From: an uncultured Bacteroidales bacterium
GTDB lineage: Bacteria > Bacteroidota > Bacteroidia > Bacteroidales > UBA4417
NCBI GenBank assembly: GCA_903913645.1
Contig: CAIWMA010000190.1
Location: forward strand, 1 to 34,970
Direction: 5' to 3'
DNA: 34,970 bases
The stretch's first letter is position 1. Every line of letters starts with the position of its first letter. Positions 8,826-16,929 of this stretch are shown one piece after another. The notes under the pieces were generated by a model. The model made no database searches. It saw only the letters and a program-made list of their open reading frames with translations, and was not told the DNA's origin. The translations under genes were made by a program, and so were the position numbers.

Positions 8826-8833
8826 CAAAGATA
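8826..8833 (-). promoter_or_regulatory. Bacteroidota -7 element upstream of prsW
   Basis: The minus strand reads TATCTTTG, an exact TAnnTTTG match 20 bases before the prsW start. No clear -33 TTTG is seen, and the site is between moaC and prsW. Confidence 0.5.
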
Positions 8834-8852
8834 TTAGTGCTGCTGATGCCGT

Positions 8853-9305
8853 TTAAATATCTGATTTAGTTTTACTTATAAGCTTTATATTGCTGATCTC
8901 CATCACTTTGTCAACAGCCTTGCACATATCATACACAGTAAGCAGCGATGCCGAAACTGCAGTAAGTGCTTCCATTTCAACACCTGTCTGCCCAATACAA
9001 TGCACTTCGCTGATTGCAGTTACGCCCAGGGTTTCAATATAAAGTTTTACATCAACTTTGGTGATCATAAGTGTATGGCACAAAGGAATTATAGACGATG
9101 TGAGTTTTGCTGCCTGTATGCCTGCCAACTGGGAAACGGTAAGCACATCCCCTTTTTTCATATTGTTTTCCTGCACCAGCTTCACAGTTTCGGGCTGTAA
9201 GCTTATGAACCCCTGAGCCTTAGCTATTCGTAACTGGTTTGGTTTATGACCCACATCCACCATATTGGCTTTTCCAGCATCGTCGGTATGACTTAATTTA
9301 TTCAT
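8853..9305 (-). CDS. moaC: Cyclic pyranopterin monophosphate synthase
   Basis: With MoaA it converts GTP to cyclic pyranopterin monophosphate, the first molybdenum cofactor intermediate. Conserved features are KKGDVLTV (Lys51), AGIQAAKLTSxxIPLCH, GQTGVEMEALTAVS and YDMCKAVDK (Asp126, Lys129, equivalent to the catalytic pair in E. coli). The 150-residue length is slightly short because the C-terminus ends KTKSDI instead of the usual glycine-rich GGKSG tail. A TTG start at 9329 would add eight residues, but the ATG at 9305 gives the normal N-terminus. moaA lies upstream across a 240-base repeat-rich spacer. Confidence 0.95.
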   Translation of the reverse strand: MNKLSHTDDAGKANMVDVGHKPNQLRIAKAQGFISLQPETVKLVQENNMKKGDVLTVSQLAGIQAAKLTSSIIPLCHTLMITKVDVKLYIETLGVTAISEVHCIGQTGVEMEALTAVSASLLTVYDMCKAVDKVMEISNIKLISKTKSDI

Positions 9306-9390
9306 TTGATATTGGGGTTTAAAGTTCAAGGTTTAAATGCAGTGCATTCTAATGTTATATTGTCCAAATATTTAGTTATGCTAAGCAGAT

Positions 9391-9457
9391 TCAAAGTTTC
9401 AGGTTTCAAAGTTTCAGGTTTCAAGTTCCAGGTTTCAAGTTTCAGGTTTCAAGTTCC
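9391..9457. repeat. Tandem 14-15 bp repeat, about 4.5 units
   Basis: Direct repeats follow the pattern TTCAA(A)GTTYCAGGT, four units plus a partial one, with small variations (CAAAG/CAAG, TTTC/TTCC). Units abut without spacers, so this is not a CRISPR. It lies between moaA and moaC. A partial copy (TTTCAGGTTTCA) recurs at 14660-14671 after sixA. Confidence 0.85.
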
Positions 9458-9474
9458 GAAATCGTAAATTCGAA

Positions 9475-9545
9475 ATCTCTTCATCTCTCAGTCCCTTCAT
9501 CTCCCAGTTTCCCTTCACCAAATTCCCTCACCCAATCCCCAAATC
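9475..9545. repeat. Pyrimidine-rich low-complexity spacer
   Basis: The plus strand is almost all C and T with some A, in words such as CTCTTCATCTCTCAGTCCC and CCCTCACCCAATCCCC. On the coding strand it is a purine-rich tract directly after the moaA stop. It shows no hairpin typical of a terminator. Confidence 0.6.
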
Positions 9546-10346
9546 CTACCCCCCTATATTATAAAATTCCCCATGCTTATTCACAGTTCCGCACGAAGGT
9601 TTATTCCCCAGGGCCAGTTTCAATGCTTCAGCAGCACCATGATCCCTAACATTATATTCCATATCATTGAAAAGGCAAGGTTTGATCATTCCGTTGGCTG
9701 TCAGGCGCAAGCGGTTACATGTTGAGCAATCGCCGCCACTGCCACCGTCCACAATATAAAATTCGCCTTTTTCGAGGTCCATCTGCCTGATAAAACGAAC
9801 TTGTAGTCCATTCTTTTTTCCATAATCAGCTACTTCAACCGCATTGGGTTCGGAAGAGGATTTTACAATTACGCAATTTATTTTCACGGGTCGAAGACCT
9901 GCTTTTACAGATGCTTCAATTCCTTTTATGACATTACCAATTTCGCCGCCACGGGTTATCTGCCTGTATTTTTCAGGATTCATGGTATCGAGACTCACGT
10001 TGATACGATGTAGTCCGGCATCCTTGAGGGGTTGAGCGAATTTTTCAAGAAGCTGCCCATTGGTGGTCATACCCAGGTCCTGAATGCCAGGCTTCGAAGC
10101 AATCATTTCAATTAGGTTCACGATTCCTTTACGCACCAAAGGTTCGCCTCCTGTTATCCGCACCTTATCCACTCCCAGTATAAGAGCGGCATCTACTACT
10201 TCCATAATTTCTTCAAACGAAAGTATATCGCCATGCTGCATCAAAGGAATTCCTTCAGCGGGCATGCAATAAGTGCATCGCAGGTTACAACGATCGGTTA
10301 CCGAAATGCGGAGGTAATTTATACGCCGGTTATACAAGTCGAACAT
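9546..10346 (-). CDS. moaA: GTP 3',8-cyclase, short variant
   Basis: This radical-SAM enzyme starts molybdenum cofactor synthesis by converting GTP to 3',8-cH2GTP for MoaC. The SAM cluster motif is Cys20-x3-Cys24-x2-Cys27, followed by TGGEP (66-69) and a TTNG motif. The second, C-terminal cluster uses Cys207, Cys210 and Cys224 in DCSTCNRLRLT...PCLF. The protein ends in GlyGly, as functional MoaA does. At 266 residues it is about 60 shorter than the usual 325-340. The missing part lies between VRFI (about 184-187) and the second cluster, where a short MDLEKGEFYIV linker replaces it. No frameshift is evident. The start overlaps the moeA 3' end by 17 bases, indicating translational coupling. Confidence 0.93.
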   Translation of the reverse strand: MFDLYNRRINYLRISVTDRCNLRCTYCMPAEGIPLMQHGDILSFEEIMEVVDAALILGVDKVRITGGEPLVRKGIVNLIEMIASKPGIQDLGMTTNGQLLEKFAQPLKDAGLHRINVSLDTMNPEKYRQITRGGEIGNVIKGIEASVKAGLRPVKINCVIVKSSSEPNAVEVADYGKKNGLQVRFIRQMDLEKGEFYIVDGGSGGDCSTCNRLRLTANGMIKPCLFNDMEYNVRDHGAAEALKLALGNKPSCGTVNKHGEFYNIGG

Positions 10347-11505
10347 CTACCAAAGTGCCTTTACTGATTTCATTTTCTCCAATTTCGATTGTTACAATTC
10401 CATGTGCATTAATATAGGAATGTATATGTGCTGAGCCATGATATTCTACCGGCATGGCGGTTCCTTCAGATGAAAGATAGACCGGGAAGAAAGCCTTACG
10501 GGTTGTTCTTTTTCTTGTATAGTCAATACCCATAGGCACTTTTAGCTTCATTGCGGGAACATTGTTGCCTGTTATCAACTTAATGAGGTGTTTTACCAGC
10601 AATTCAAACTGAACGAAAGAAGATACCGGGTTTCCAGGTAAAGCTACCAGGTATTGATTTCCACGGGTAGCAAAAATTACAGGTTTACCCGGCTGAACCG
10701 CCATGCTGCGAAATTTGATATCAAAACCAGCCTGTTGAATTACCGCTGGTACAAAATCGAAATCACCGGCAGAGATTCCTCCGGTTAAAATTACGATGTC
10801 ACTTTCAGCAGCGGTTTGTTGTATGATTTCAAGGGTTTCTTCTTCGGTGTCGTGAGCTATTCCGAAATAAGTGGCTGTGCATTCGGCACGCTTGGCCTGC
10901 GCCAGCAACTGGAAAGCATTGCTGTTTCGGATTTGTGACAGGGCAGGAGTTTCAGCAGGTTCTACAAGTTCATCGCCGGTTGAAATAATTCCGATTCGTG
11001 GTTGGTTATAAACTTCAGGATAAGCGCATCCGACCGAAGCAAGAATTGCAATTTCCTGCGGCCTTATCAAAATGCCTTTATCCAGCACTTTTTCCCCTTT
11101 GGTAATATCTTCGGCTTTTGTGCAATAATTGGGCGCTGTTCGTGAAGCCACAAAACGGATTGTATCCGTTCCTGTAACTTCAACATCTTCCACCATTATC
11201 ACCGTGTCAGCTCCTTTTGGAAGCATACCTCCCGTCATAAGTTTTGAGCATTCCCCGGTACTGATAGTTTTTGCAGGTACTTTACCGGCAGGTATAGTTT
11301 CAAGTACTTTCAGTTCATTCTCCAGGTCAGCGCGACGGCAGGCATAGCCATCTACGGCTGATTTATCGAATGGAGGCATATCCATATCCGAAAATACATC
11401 CACACTCAAAACCCTGCCTAAACTGTCTTCCAGCCTTATTTTTTCTGTGGAAAGCAAAACTGCAGATTTACTTATAATATCAAGCGCTTCTTCAAATAGT
11501 ATCAT
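10330..11505 (-). CDS. moeA: Molybdopterin molybdenumtransferase
   Basis: It inserts molybdate into adenylylated molybdopterin to make active cofactor. The 391-residue protein has the usual MoeA order: an N-terminal region with DMPPFDKSAVDGYA, a central MoCF-binding domain with RIGIISTGDELV, ILTGGISAGDFDFV and the PGNPVSSFV loop, and a C-terminal beta domain. It leads the minus-strand molybdenum series, and the next gene, moaA, overlaps its end. A TACATTTG -7 element lies 24 bases upstream. The adenylyltransferase that supplies its substrate is probably the MogA half of the fusion at 6427-7362. Confidence 0.96.
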   Translation of the reverse strand: MILFEEALDIISKSAVLLSTEKIRLEDSLGRVLSVDVFSDMDMPPFDKSAVDGYACRRADLENELKVLETIPAGKVPAKTISTGECSKLMTGGMLPKGADTVIMVEDVEVTGTDTIRFVASRTAPNYCTKAEDITKGEKVLDKGILIRPQEIAILASVGCAYPEVYNQPRIGIISTGDELVEPAETPALSQIRNSNAFQLLAQAKRAECTATYFGIAHDTEEETLEIIQQTAAESDIVILTGGISAGDFDFVPAVIQQAGFDIKFRSMAVQPGKPVIFATRGNQYLVALPGNPVSSFVQFELLVKHLIKLITGNNVPAMKLKVPMGIDYTRKRTTRKAFFPVYLSSEGTAMPVEYHGSAHIHSYINAHGIVTIEIGENEISKGTLVDVRLV

Positions 11506-11528
11506 TCTTTGTGATTCACATTATGCTG

Positions 11529-11536
11529 CAAATGTA
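11529..11536 (-). promoter_or_regulatory. -7 element of the moeA operon
   Basis: The minus strand reads TACATTTG, matching TAnnTTTG, 24 bases before the moeA ATG. A -33 box is not clear. Confidence 0.6.
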
Positions 11537-11639
11537 ATTATCATTTCGATGCGATTAGCTGTCAGATTCATTTCGGTAGAGGTTATTTGCTGTTTTATAA
11601 TTTAAGAAATCCGGCCATTCTGATTTTAGAATATATTAT

Positions 11640-11647
11640 TATCTTTG
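11640..11647 (+). promoter_or_regulatory. -7 element of the small membrane protein gene
   Basis: TATCTTTG matches TAnnTTTG 16 bases before the ATG at 11664, implying a very short leader. The region upstream is AT-rich without a clear TTTG box. Confidence 0.6.
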
Positions 11648-11663
11648 TAAAAAAAGAAACATT

Positions 11664-12101
11664 ATGGCATCGGATAAACAATTGAACAGCAAAGCAAATC
11701 AGGATAAAAAACCAATGAGTGTATTTAAAAAGAAGGTCAGAAAATATCTTTATATTACACTGACATTTTTTTTCCTGATCGTTGCAGCATACGTATACTG
11801 GAGTTTTTTCTTCACATTTAGCGATGGCTATCGTGCCGGACTTTTGCAGAAATTTTCACGAAAAGGCAATATTTTTAAAACCTATGAAGGCGAAATGATC
11901 CTCAGCAGCGTACAAAGCAATAAAAATGTTGCATTGGCATCTGAGAAATTTGTGTTTTCAGTGTCCGACCACGATGTCGCTATTCAAATGGAAAAATTGC
12001 AAGGTAAGAATGTAGTTGTCCATTATACACAGAAAAATAATACATTACCCTGGCGTGGTGAGACTACTTTTATTGTGAGCAGCGTGAAGCTGAGCGATTA
12101 A
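11664..12101 (+). CDS. Single-helix membrane protein, unknown function
   Basis: This 145-residue protein has a lysine-rich cytoplasmic N-terminus (about 1-27), one long aromatic hydrophobic helix (about 29-52), and a soluble extracytoplasmic domain. The domain begins with SDGYRAGLLQKFSRKGNIFKTYEGE, a block I recall from Bacteroidota proteins of similar size. Some relatives carry the label 6-phosphogluconate dehydrogenase, which nothing in this sequence supports. No catalytic residues are evident. It is transcribed alone from its own promoter and ends five bases from the ppk1 stop, head to head. Confidence 0.85.
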   Translation: MASDKQLNSKANQDKKPMSVFKKKVRKYLYITLTFFFLIVAAYVYWSFFFTFSDGYRAGLLQKFSRKGNIFKTYEGEMILSSVQSNKNVALASEKFVFSVSDHDVAIQMEKLQGKNVVVHYTQKNNTLPWRGETTFIVSSVKLSD

Positions 12102-12106
12102 AGGAT

Positions 12107-14164
12107 TTACAAGACTTTATCCTTAAAAAACTTATACGTTTCAACCTGGGAATTGAGTTTCAGGTTGGGATTTCCTTTTACATACTGGTTTGATTTGTTA
12201 GAAGTAATTATCCTGGCCTTGGTATTGTCGTGAAGTTGAATCTGAAGCAGTGTCATCAATTCGCGTTGCAGGTCCCGGTCGAAAATCGGGCAGGCTACTT
12301 CAATACGATTGTCGAAATTACGTTCCATCCAGTCGGCTGACGATAAGTAATAAAGTTCCTTTCCTGCATTTGCAAATACCATAATGCGGCTATGCTCAAG
12401 GAAACGGCCAACAATTGTGATGGCTTCGATATTTTCACTCATTTTAGGAATACCAGGCTGTAGGACGCATATTCCTCTCACTATCAGTTTTATTTTTACA
12501 CCGGCTGAACTGGCTTCGTATAATTTTTTAACAATTTTAATATCAGTGAGATTGTTAATTTTCAATATGACCCATGCATCCAATCCTGCTTTTGCATTTC
12601 GGATTTCGTTGTTCAACAGTTTAAGGAACTGCAGCCGCATATGAAAAGGTGCAACAATCAGTTTGGAGAATTTGGGTGCATTATAAATTGATTCGAACAG
12701 GTGAAAAACGCTATTAACATCCGCAACTATCTCTTTATCAGCAGTAAAAATAGAAACATCAGTGTAAACTTTAGCTGTTGTTTCGTTGAAATTGCCAGTT
12801 CCTACTCCTGCATAATATACATTTCGCACCCCTTCCCTACGACGTATAAGAAGTAATTTGGCATGAACCTTATACCCGGGAATAGATTGAATTACTCTGA
12901 CACCTTCTTCCTGCATTTTTCCGGCCCAGAATATATTCGCAACTTCATCGAAGCGGGCCTGGACTTCTAGGAAGACCGTGACTTCTTTACCGTTTCGTGC
13001 CGCGTTGATAAGGGCATTTACTACGTTTGAATCGCTTGCTACGCGGTAGAGTGTCATTTTTATGGCACGCACCTGTGGATCGAGAGAGGCTTCACGCAGC
13101 AAATCAATTAGGTAATGAAATGACTGATAGGGATAATGAAGCAGGTAATCTCTTTCTTTTATTCCAGCCAGTATGCTTTTTGTTACTCTAAGCCCCTGGT
13201 GTTCGAGGGGTGGCATAGGGCTGAATTCCATTTCCTGAGTCCCGGTGTTCGGGAAACTCACAAAATCCTTGAAATTGTGATACCGGCCACCGGCTGAAAC
13301 CGTATCGCTCTGGCTGATATTGAGTTTGGCAAGTAATTGTTTTAAAAGCCTTTCAGGCATATGCCTGTCGTAAACAAACCTTACCGGGGGAGCAACTTCA
13401 CGCTGTTTTAGTCCTTCGGTCATCAGTTCAAGGAAACTTTTCGAAACATCATTATCAATGTCCATTTCAGCATCACGTGTAAATTTAACGGCATATGCTT
13501 TGTACGTATTGAAACCGAATACCGAAAATATTTCACCAAGGCAATGCCGGATTACATCATCGATCAGTATAATATATCGTTTCTCGTTTTCGGAAGGGAG
13601 AATCAGGAATCGGGAAAGTGTGTTAACAGGTACTTCGACAAGGGCATATTTTTCCATAGCAGGTTGCCCTTTAACCTGTAAAACAACCGCCAGGTACAAA
13701 GAATGATCGTTCAGCGATGCCGCTTTCAGGTTGCTCAAAATGATAGGGAAAAGAATGGGGCGGACACTATCCCTGAAATACTGGTCGACATATTTACCTT
13801 GTTCAGAAGTAAGTTCCTTGTCATTAATTACAAAAATATTATTCTCTCCAAGTTCATGAATAATAGAGTTGTATATCCGTTGAAATTCTTTTTGCTGATC
13901 TTTTGTTGTACGGTTTATATCGCGCAGCGTCTTGCGCGGATTAACATATTTATCGTTGAAAGCATTTTTTTCCATGCTTATCATACGGTTGACAGTAGCC
14001 ACCCGAACACGGAAAAACTCATCCAGGTTATTGGAATAGATTCCCAGGAACTTCATACGGTTCACCAATGGAGTAGTGGGATCGGCGGCTTCCTGCAAAA
14101 CCCTTTCGTTGAAATGCAGCCAGCTAATCTCCCGGTTGATGATGTTATTTTTATTTCCAGCCAT
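12107..14164 (-). CDS. ppk1: Polyphosphate kinase 1
   Basis: It reversibly polymerises the gamma phosphate of ATP into inorganic polyphosphate. The 685-residue protein shows the PPK1 order: an N domain starting NREISWLHFNERVLQEA and NNLDEFFRVR, a head domain, and two phospholipase-D-like C domains. The autophosphorylated histidine is His434 in GYKVHAKLLL and the second conserved histidine is His591 in LEHSRIM. IKMTLYR and GTGNFNE are also present. It stands alone between convergent and upstream neighbours, with a candidate -7 element at 14310-14317. The gene upstream on the same strand is a SixA-like phosphatase, but a 538-base gap with a strong hairpin separates them. Confidence 0.97.
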   Translation of the reverse strand: MAGNKNNIINREISWLHFNERVLQEAADPTTPLVNRMKFLGIYSNNLDEFFRVRVATVNRMISMEKNAFNDKYVNPRKTLRDINRTTKDQQKEFQRIYNSIIHELGENNIFVINDKELTSEQGKYVDQYFRDSVRPILFPIILSNLKAASLNDHSLYLAVVLQVKGQPAMEKYALVEVPVNTLSRFLILPSENEKRYIILIDDVIRHCLGEIFSVFGFNTYKAYAVKFTRDAEMDIDNDVSKSFLELMTEGLKQREVAPPVRFVYDRHMPERLLKQLLAKLNISQSDTVSAGGRYHNFKDFVSFPNTGTQEMEFSPMPPLEHQGLRVTKSILAGIKERDYLLHYPYQSFHYLIDLLREASLDPQVRAIKMTLYRVASDSNVVNALINAARNGKEVTVFLEVQARFDEVANIFWAGKMQEEGVRVIQSIPGYKVHAKLLLIRRREGVRNVYYAGVGTGNFNETTAKVYTDVSIFTADKEIVADVNSVFHLFESIYNAPKFSKLIVAPFHMRLQFLKLLNNEIRNAKAGLDAWVILKINNLTDIKIVKKLYEASSAGVKIKLIVRGICVLQPGIPKMSENIEAITIVGRFLEHSRIMVFANAGKELYYLSSADWMERNFDNRIEVACPIFDRDLQRELMTLLQIQLHDNTKARIITSNKSNQYVKGNPNLKLNSQVETYKFFKDKVL

Positions 14165-14309
14165 AGATTAGTGCCGTTGATTTTCCTGATTCAATTTGAT
14201 TGTATTAATTAACAACGTGAAGGCAGTTTTTGTTAACATAAAACTACGAAATATATTCAAGTTTTTGATGAAGGAATATGGAAAACGTTACTATCAAAGG
14301 CAATCGAGT

Positions 14310-14317
14310 CAAAGATA
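14310..14317 (-). promoter_or_regulatory. Candidate -7 element of ppk1
   Basis: The minus strand reads TATCTTTG, an exact TAnnTTTG match, 145 bases before the ppk1 start. No -33 TTTG was found, and the implied leader is long. Confidence 0.4.
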
Positions 14318-14546
14318 CCGATTTTAGAAACTCGGTGAATGTTAATTAATTATTAAATTTCCCGAAATCAACCTGTTTGATGATTATTTTAATGTTAAGA
14401 AATCAATTTGGAGATATTCTGAATAAATTGAAATAGTGGTAAATACATGCTATTCTTATAAGGCAATAAATAGCTAGAAGGCTTCCAGGTTATACCTTTG
14501 GAACGTGTTGGAATTAATTTTTCGGCACACTAAAGTCCATGCATAA

Positions 14547-14586
14547 AACGATACTTTTCGTTCCATCGGAAAAGAAAAGTATCGTT
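14547..14586 (-). terminator. Perfect 13-bp hairpin downstream of sixA
   Basis: Arms AACGATACTTTTC (14547-14559) and GAAAAGTATCGTT (14574-14586) are exact reverse complements around a 14-base loop. On the minus strand the stem is followed by a short T run (GTTTTATG). It lies about 115 bases after the sixA stop, so it could end that transcript. The weak tail and large loop leave a regulatory or processed-RNA role open. Confidence 0.45.
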
Positions 14587-14702
14587 GATATGTCACTTGA
14601 GAATATAGTTATCTCACCCGCGTCATAAGACACGCGCAAACAGGATTTTTACGTTGAAATTTCAGGTTTCAGGGCACAAGGAAATTGTTCCCTGATAGCC
14701 TT

Positions 14703-15194
14703 TTACAACATCCCCGGCCAAACGGTAAAGTTTTGTATAACCTTCGCTTTTTTCAGATCCACCCATTTTTCTGTATCCAGGTGCACCGAAACAACGCCAG
14801 TTGTAGGCAGTGATTCGAGTGTTGGACTAGCAAAACGGTTAGCAACCATCGTAATAACAGGGTTGTGACCAACAATCAGAACACTGTTAATTGTATCGTC
14901 GAGATTTTCGATAATATCAAGGACATCATTTTCGTCGCCGGTGAAAAGTGTGTTGTTTGAAACAACTTTATTGGCTTTAATCCCAAGTTTATCAGCAATA
15001 ATGAGGGCAGTGGCGAAAGCTCTTTCAGCCGGACTTGCAATAATCTGATCGATGACGGGTTTGCTTTCAGTCATATATTCGGCAATTTTGCAGGTGCGTG
15101 CAACGCCAGTATCAGTAAGCAATCGGTCAGCGTCAGCGATGTTAGCATGTGCCGGAACGGCTTTACCATGTCGCACAATATATACAGTCTTCAT
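14703..15194 (-). CDS. sixA: SixA-like histidine phosphatase
   Basis: This is a histidine-phosphatase superfamily member of the small SixA type, which dephosphorylates phosphohistidine in signalling proteins. The catalytic RHGK motif with His9 is at the start, and VGHNP with His110 gives the second active-site histidine. Its 163 residues match the family. An in-frame TTG at 15227 gives an implausible extension; the ATG at 15194 yields the normal MKTVYIVRHG start. glyA lies upstream on the same strand, separated by two hairpins, so sixA probably has its own promoter. The natural substrate is not known. Confidence 0.88.
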   Translation of the reverse strand: MKTVYIVRHGKAVPAHANIADADRLLTDTGVARTCKIAEYMTESKPVIDQIIASPAERAFATALIIADKLGIKANKVVSNNTLFTGDENDVLDIIENLDDTINSVLIVGHNPVITMVANRFASPTLESLPTTGVVSVHLDTEKWVDLKKAKVIQNFTVWPGML

Positions 15195-15242
15195 AAAGTT
15201 GGGGTTTAAATTTTGGTAAACATACAAAATATCTTAAAACGC

Positions 15243-15278
15243 AAAAGCGATCTACGAAAATTTACGTAAATCGCTTTT
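15243..15278 (-). terminator. 14-bp hairpin with T-rich tail between glyA and sixA
   Basis: Arms are AAAAGCGATCTACG (15243-15256) and CGTAAATCGCTTTT (15265-15278) with an 8-base loop. On the plus strand there is one C-A mismatch; on the minus strand the same position is a G-U wobble, so the stem is fully paired in RNA only in that direction. The minus strand continues TTTTGCGTTTT. It fits a glyA terminator. Confidence 0.6.
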
Positions 15279-15284
15279 AAAAAA

Positions 15285-15306
15285 GTATTTCCAGCGTATT
15301 TCCAGC
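15285..15306. repeat. Tandem duplication of an 11-mer
   Basis: GTATTTCCAGC occurs twice in direct succession (15285-15295 and 15296-15306), bridging the two hairpins downstream of glyA. Confidence 0.9.
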
Positions 15307-15346
15307 TACTTTATGAAGGAGAAATCCTTCATAAAGTAGCTTTTTT
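15304..15346. terminator. 17-bp perfect hairpin with GAAA loop at the end of glyA
   Basis: Arms 15304-15320 (AGCTACTTTATGAAGGA) and 15325-15341 pair without mismatch around GAAA, a GNRA-type tetraloop when read on the plus strand. The T run (15341-15346) follows on the plus strand and overlaps the glyA stop. On the minus strand, the direction of glyA, no T tail follows. It may instead protect the glyA 3' end. Confidence 0.6.
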
Positions 15347-16625
15347 AATACGCAAACAAAGGAAATTCGCTCATCATTTCATTTACCTGGGTGCGAACTT
15401 TGGTGATCACTTCTTCGTTTTCGTGGTTGGCAATCACTTCATCTATCAAATCAACAATAACCGCCATGTGCTGCTCTTTGAGACCGCGGGTTGTAATCGC
15501 CGGAGTGCCGACGCGAATTCCTGAAGTAGTAAACGGAGTACGGCTGTCAAAAGGAACCATGTTCTTATTCAGAGTAATGTCAGCTTTTACAAGAAGGTTT
15601 TCAACCATCTTGCCAGTAATGTCAGGGTATTTGGTGCGAAGGTCGATAAGCATAAGATGATTATCAGTTCCTCCTGAAATAACCTTGTATCCTTTATCCA
15701 TAAATGCTTTCGCCATTACCTGTGCATTCTTTTTAACCTGCAATGCATAATCCATAAACTCATCCGAAAGGGCTTCGCCAAAAGCAACAGCTTTACTTGC
15801 AATAACGTGTTCTAAAGGTCCGCCCTGAATGCCGGGGAATACAGCGCTGTCAATCATTGCCGACATCATTTTGATTTCGCCTTTAGGTGTTTTGATTCCC
15901 CATGGGTTTTCAAAATCTTTTCCTATCAGGATAAGTCCGCCGCGTGGGCCGCGTAGCGTTTTATGCGTGGTGGTGGTTATAATATGGCAATATGGAACCG
16001 GATCATTAAGCAATCCGCGGGCTATAAGTCCGGCAGGATGAGCTATATCAGCCATAAGCAAGGCACCAATTTTGTCGGCGATCTTGCGCATGCGTTTGTA
16101 GTCCCAATCGCGGCTGTAAGCTGAAGCTCCGGCAATAATCAGTTTTGGCTTTTCAGCAAGAGCTGTGGCCTCCATTTTGTCATAATCAATAGTGCCGGTT
16201 TCTTCCTCAACACTGTATGCAATCGGATTGTAAAGGATTCCTGAAGAATTTACAGGCGAACCGTGCGACAGGTGACCTCCATGTGAAAGGTTAAGGCCCA
16301 TAAATGTATCACCTGGTTTGAGAATGGTCATCAGCACAGCCATATTAGCCTGTGCACCTGAGTGTGGCTGAACATTGGCCCATTCGGCACCAAAAAGTGC
16401 TTTGGCGCGGTCGATGGCAATTTGTTCGGTCTGATCCACAATCTGGCAACCGCCATAATACCTGCGGCCGGGATAGCCTTCGGCATATTTGTTGGTTAAC
16501 ACCGATCCCATTGCTTTCAATACCTGTTCGCTAACGAAATTTTCGGAAGCAATCAGTTCGATGCCATGCATCTGCCTGTTTTTTTCATCATCGATGAGGT
16601 CAAAGATAACTTTGTCTTTTTTCAT
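15345..16625 (-). CDS. glyA: Serine hydroxymethyltransferase
   Basis: This PLP enzyme interconverts serine and glycine, charging tetrahydrofolate with a one-carbon unit, in the cytoplasm. The family start [12 protein letters not shown] and the [15 protein letters not shown] substrate loop are present. So are [16 protein letters not shown] and the PLP-lysine signature [14 protein letters not shown]. The 426-residue length is normal. A TTG at 16631 precedes the ATG at 16625 in frame; the ATG is preferred. A good promoter (TTG, 20 bases, TACCTTTG) lies upstream. The end carries two hairpins before sixA, so glyA is probably monocistronic. Confidence 0.98.
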   Translation of the reverse strand: MKKDKVIFDLIDDEKNRQMHGIELIASENFVSEQVLKAMGSVLTNKYAEGYPGRRYYGGCQIVDQTEQIAIDRAKALFGAEWANVQPHSGAQANMAVLMTILKPGDTFMGLNLSHGGHLSHGSPVNSSGILYNPIAYSVEEETGTIDYDKMEATALAEKPKLIIAGASAYSRDWDYKRMRKIADKIGALLMADIAHPAGLIARGLLNDPVPYCHIITTTTHKTLRGPRGGLILIGKDFENPWGIKTPKGEIKMMSAMIDSAVFPGIQGGPLEHVIASKAVAFGEALSDEFMDYALQVKKNAQVMAKAFMDKGYKVISGGTDNHLMLIDLRTKYPDITGKMVENLLVKADITLNKNMVPFDSRTPFTTSGIRVGTPAITTRGLKEQHMAVIVDLIDEVIANHENEEVITKVRTQVNEMMSEFPLFAY

Positions 16626-16686
16626 GGTCAACTTTTATGTTTTCAAAGAAAGTATTGTGACGCTTTTAATTTTTATGAAAGTGCTG

Positions 16687-16716
16687 CAAAGGTATAAATT
16701 ACCCCGTTACTGGCAA
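16687..16716 (-). promoter_or_regulatory. glyA promoter
   Basis: On the minus strand TACCTTTG (16687-16694) matches TAnnTTTG, and a TTG at 16714-16716 sits 19 bases upstream, fitting the Bacteroidota -33/-7 layout. The -7 box is about 61 bases before the glyA ATG. Confidence 0.65.
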
Positions 16717-16883
16717 GTTAAATGAAGATTAAGTAACATAATGAAATGATATTTCTGATAAGCTCTTCTGTAATCCATTCGTTAGGTTTTCAGGATGACA
16801 TTTCGATCTTTGATGCTGGATAATTCCTTCTGAAACGACCAGAATAATAACGTTTTAATCTTCGGAATTCTCCGTATTGGCAT

Positions 16884-16908
16884 AAAAAAAACCCCGATGC
16901 CGGGGTTT
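16884..16908 (-). terminator. Rho-independent terminator of the C1 peptidase gene
   Basis: Arms AAACCCCG (16889-16896) and CGGGGTTT (16901-16908) flank the loop ATGC. On the minus strand the GC-rich stem is followed by eight T residues. It lies about 20 bases after the peptidase stop. Confidence 0.9.
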
Positions 16909-16929
16909 AATTTTAGTACAAAGCTTTCT

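Larger units (their letters stand above)
14165..14702. other. Gap between sixA and ppk1
   Basis: I see no coding sequence here. It holds a candidate minus-strand -7 element for ppk1 (14310-14317) and a perfect 13-bp inverted repeat (14547-14586). A TTTCAGGTTTCA fragment at 14660-14671 matches the tandem repeat at 9391-9457. The rest is AT-rich. Confidence 0.6.

Noticed and set aside
9391-9457. Possible CRISPR array
   Set aside because: Units of 14-15 bp abut each other without unique spacers, and there is no cas gene or palindromic repeat.
13703-14212. 169-codon plus-strand ORF at the 5' end of ppk1
   Set aside because: It is antisense to a conserved part of ppk1 and shows no recognisable motif.
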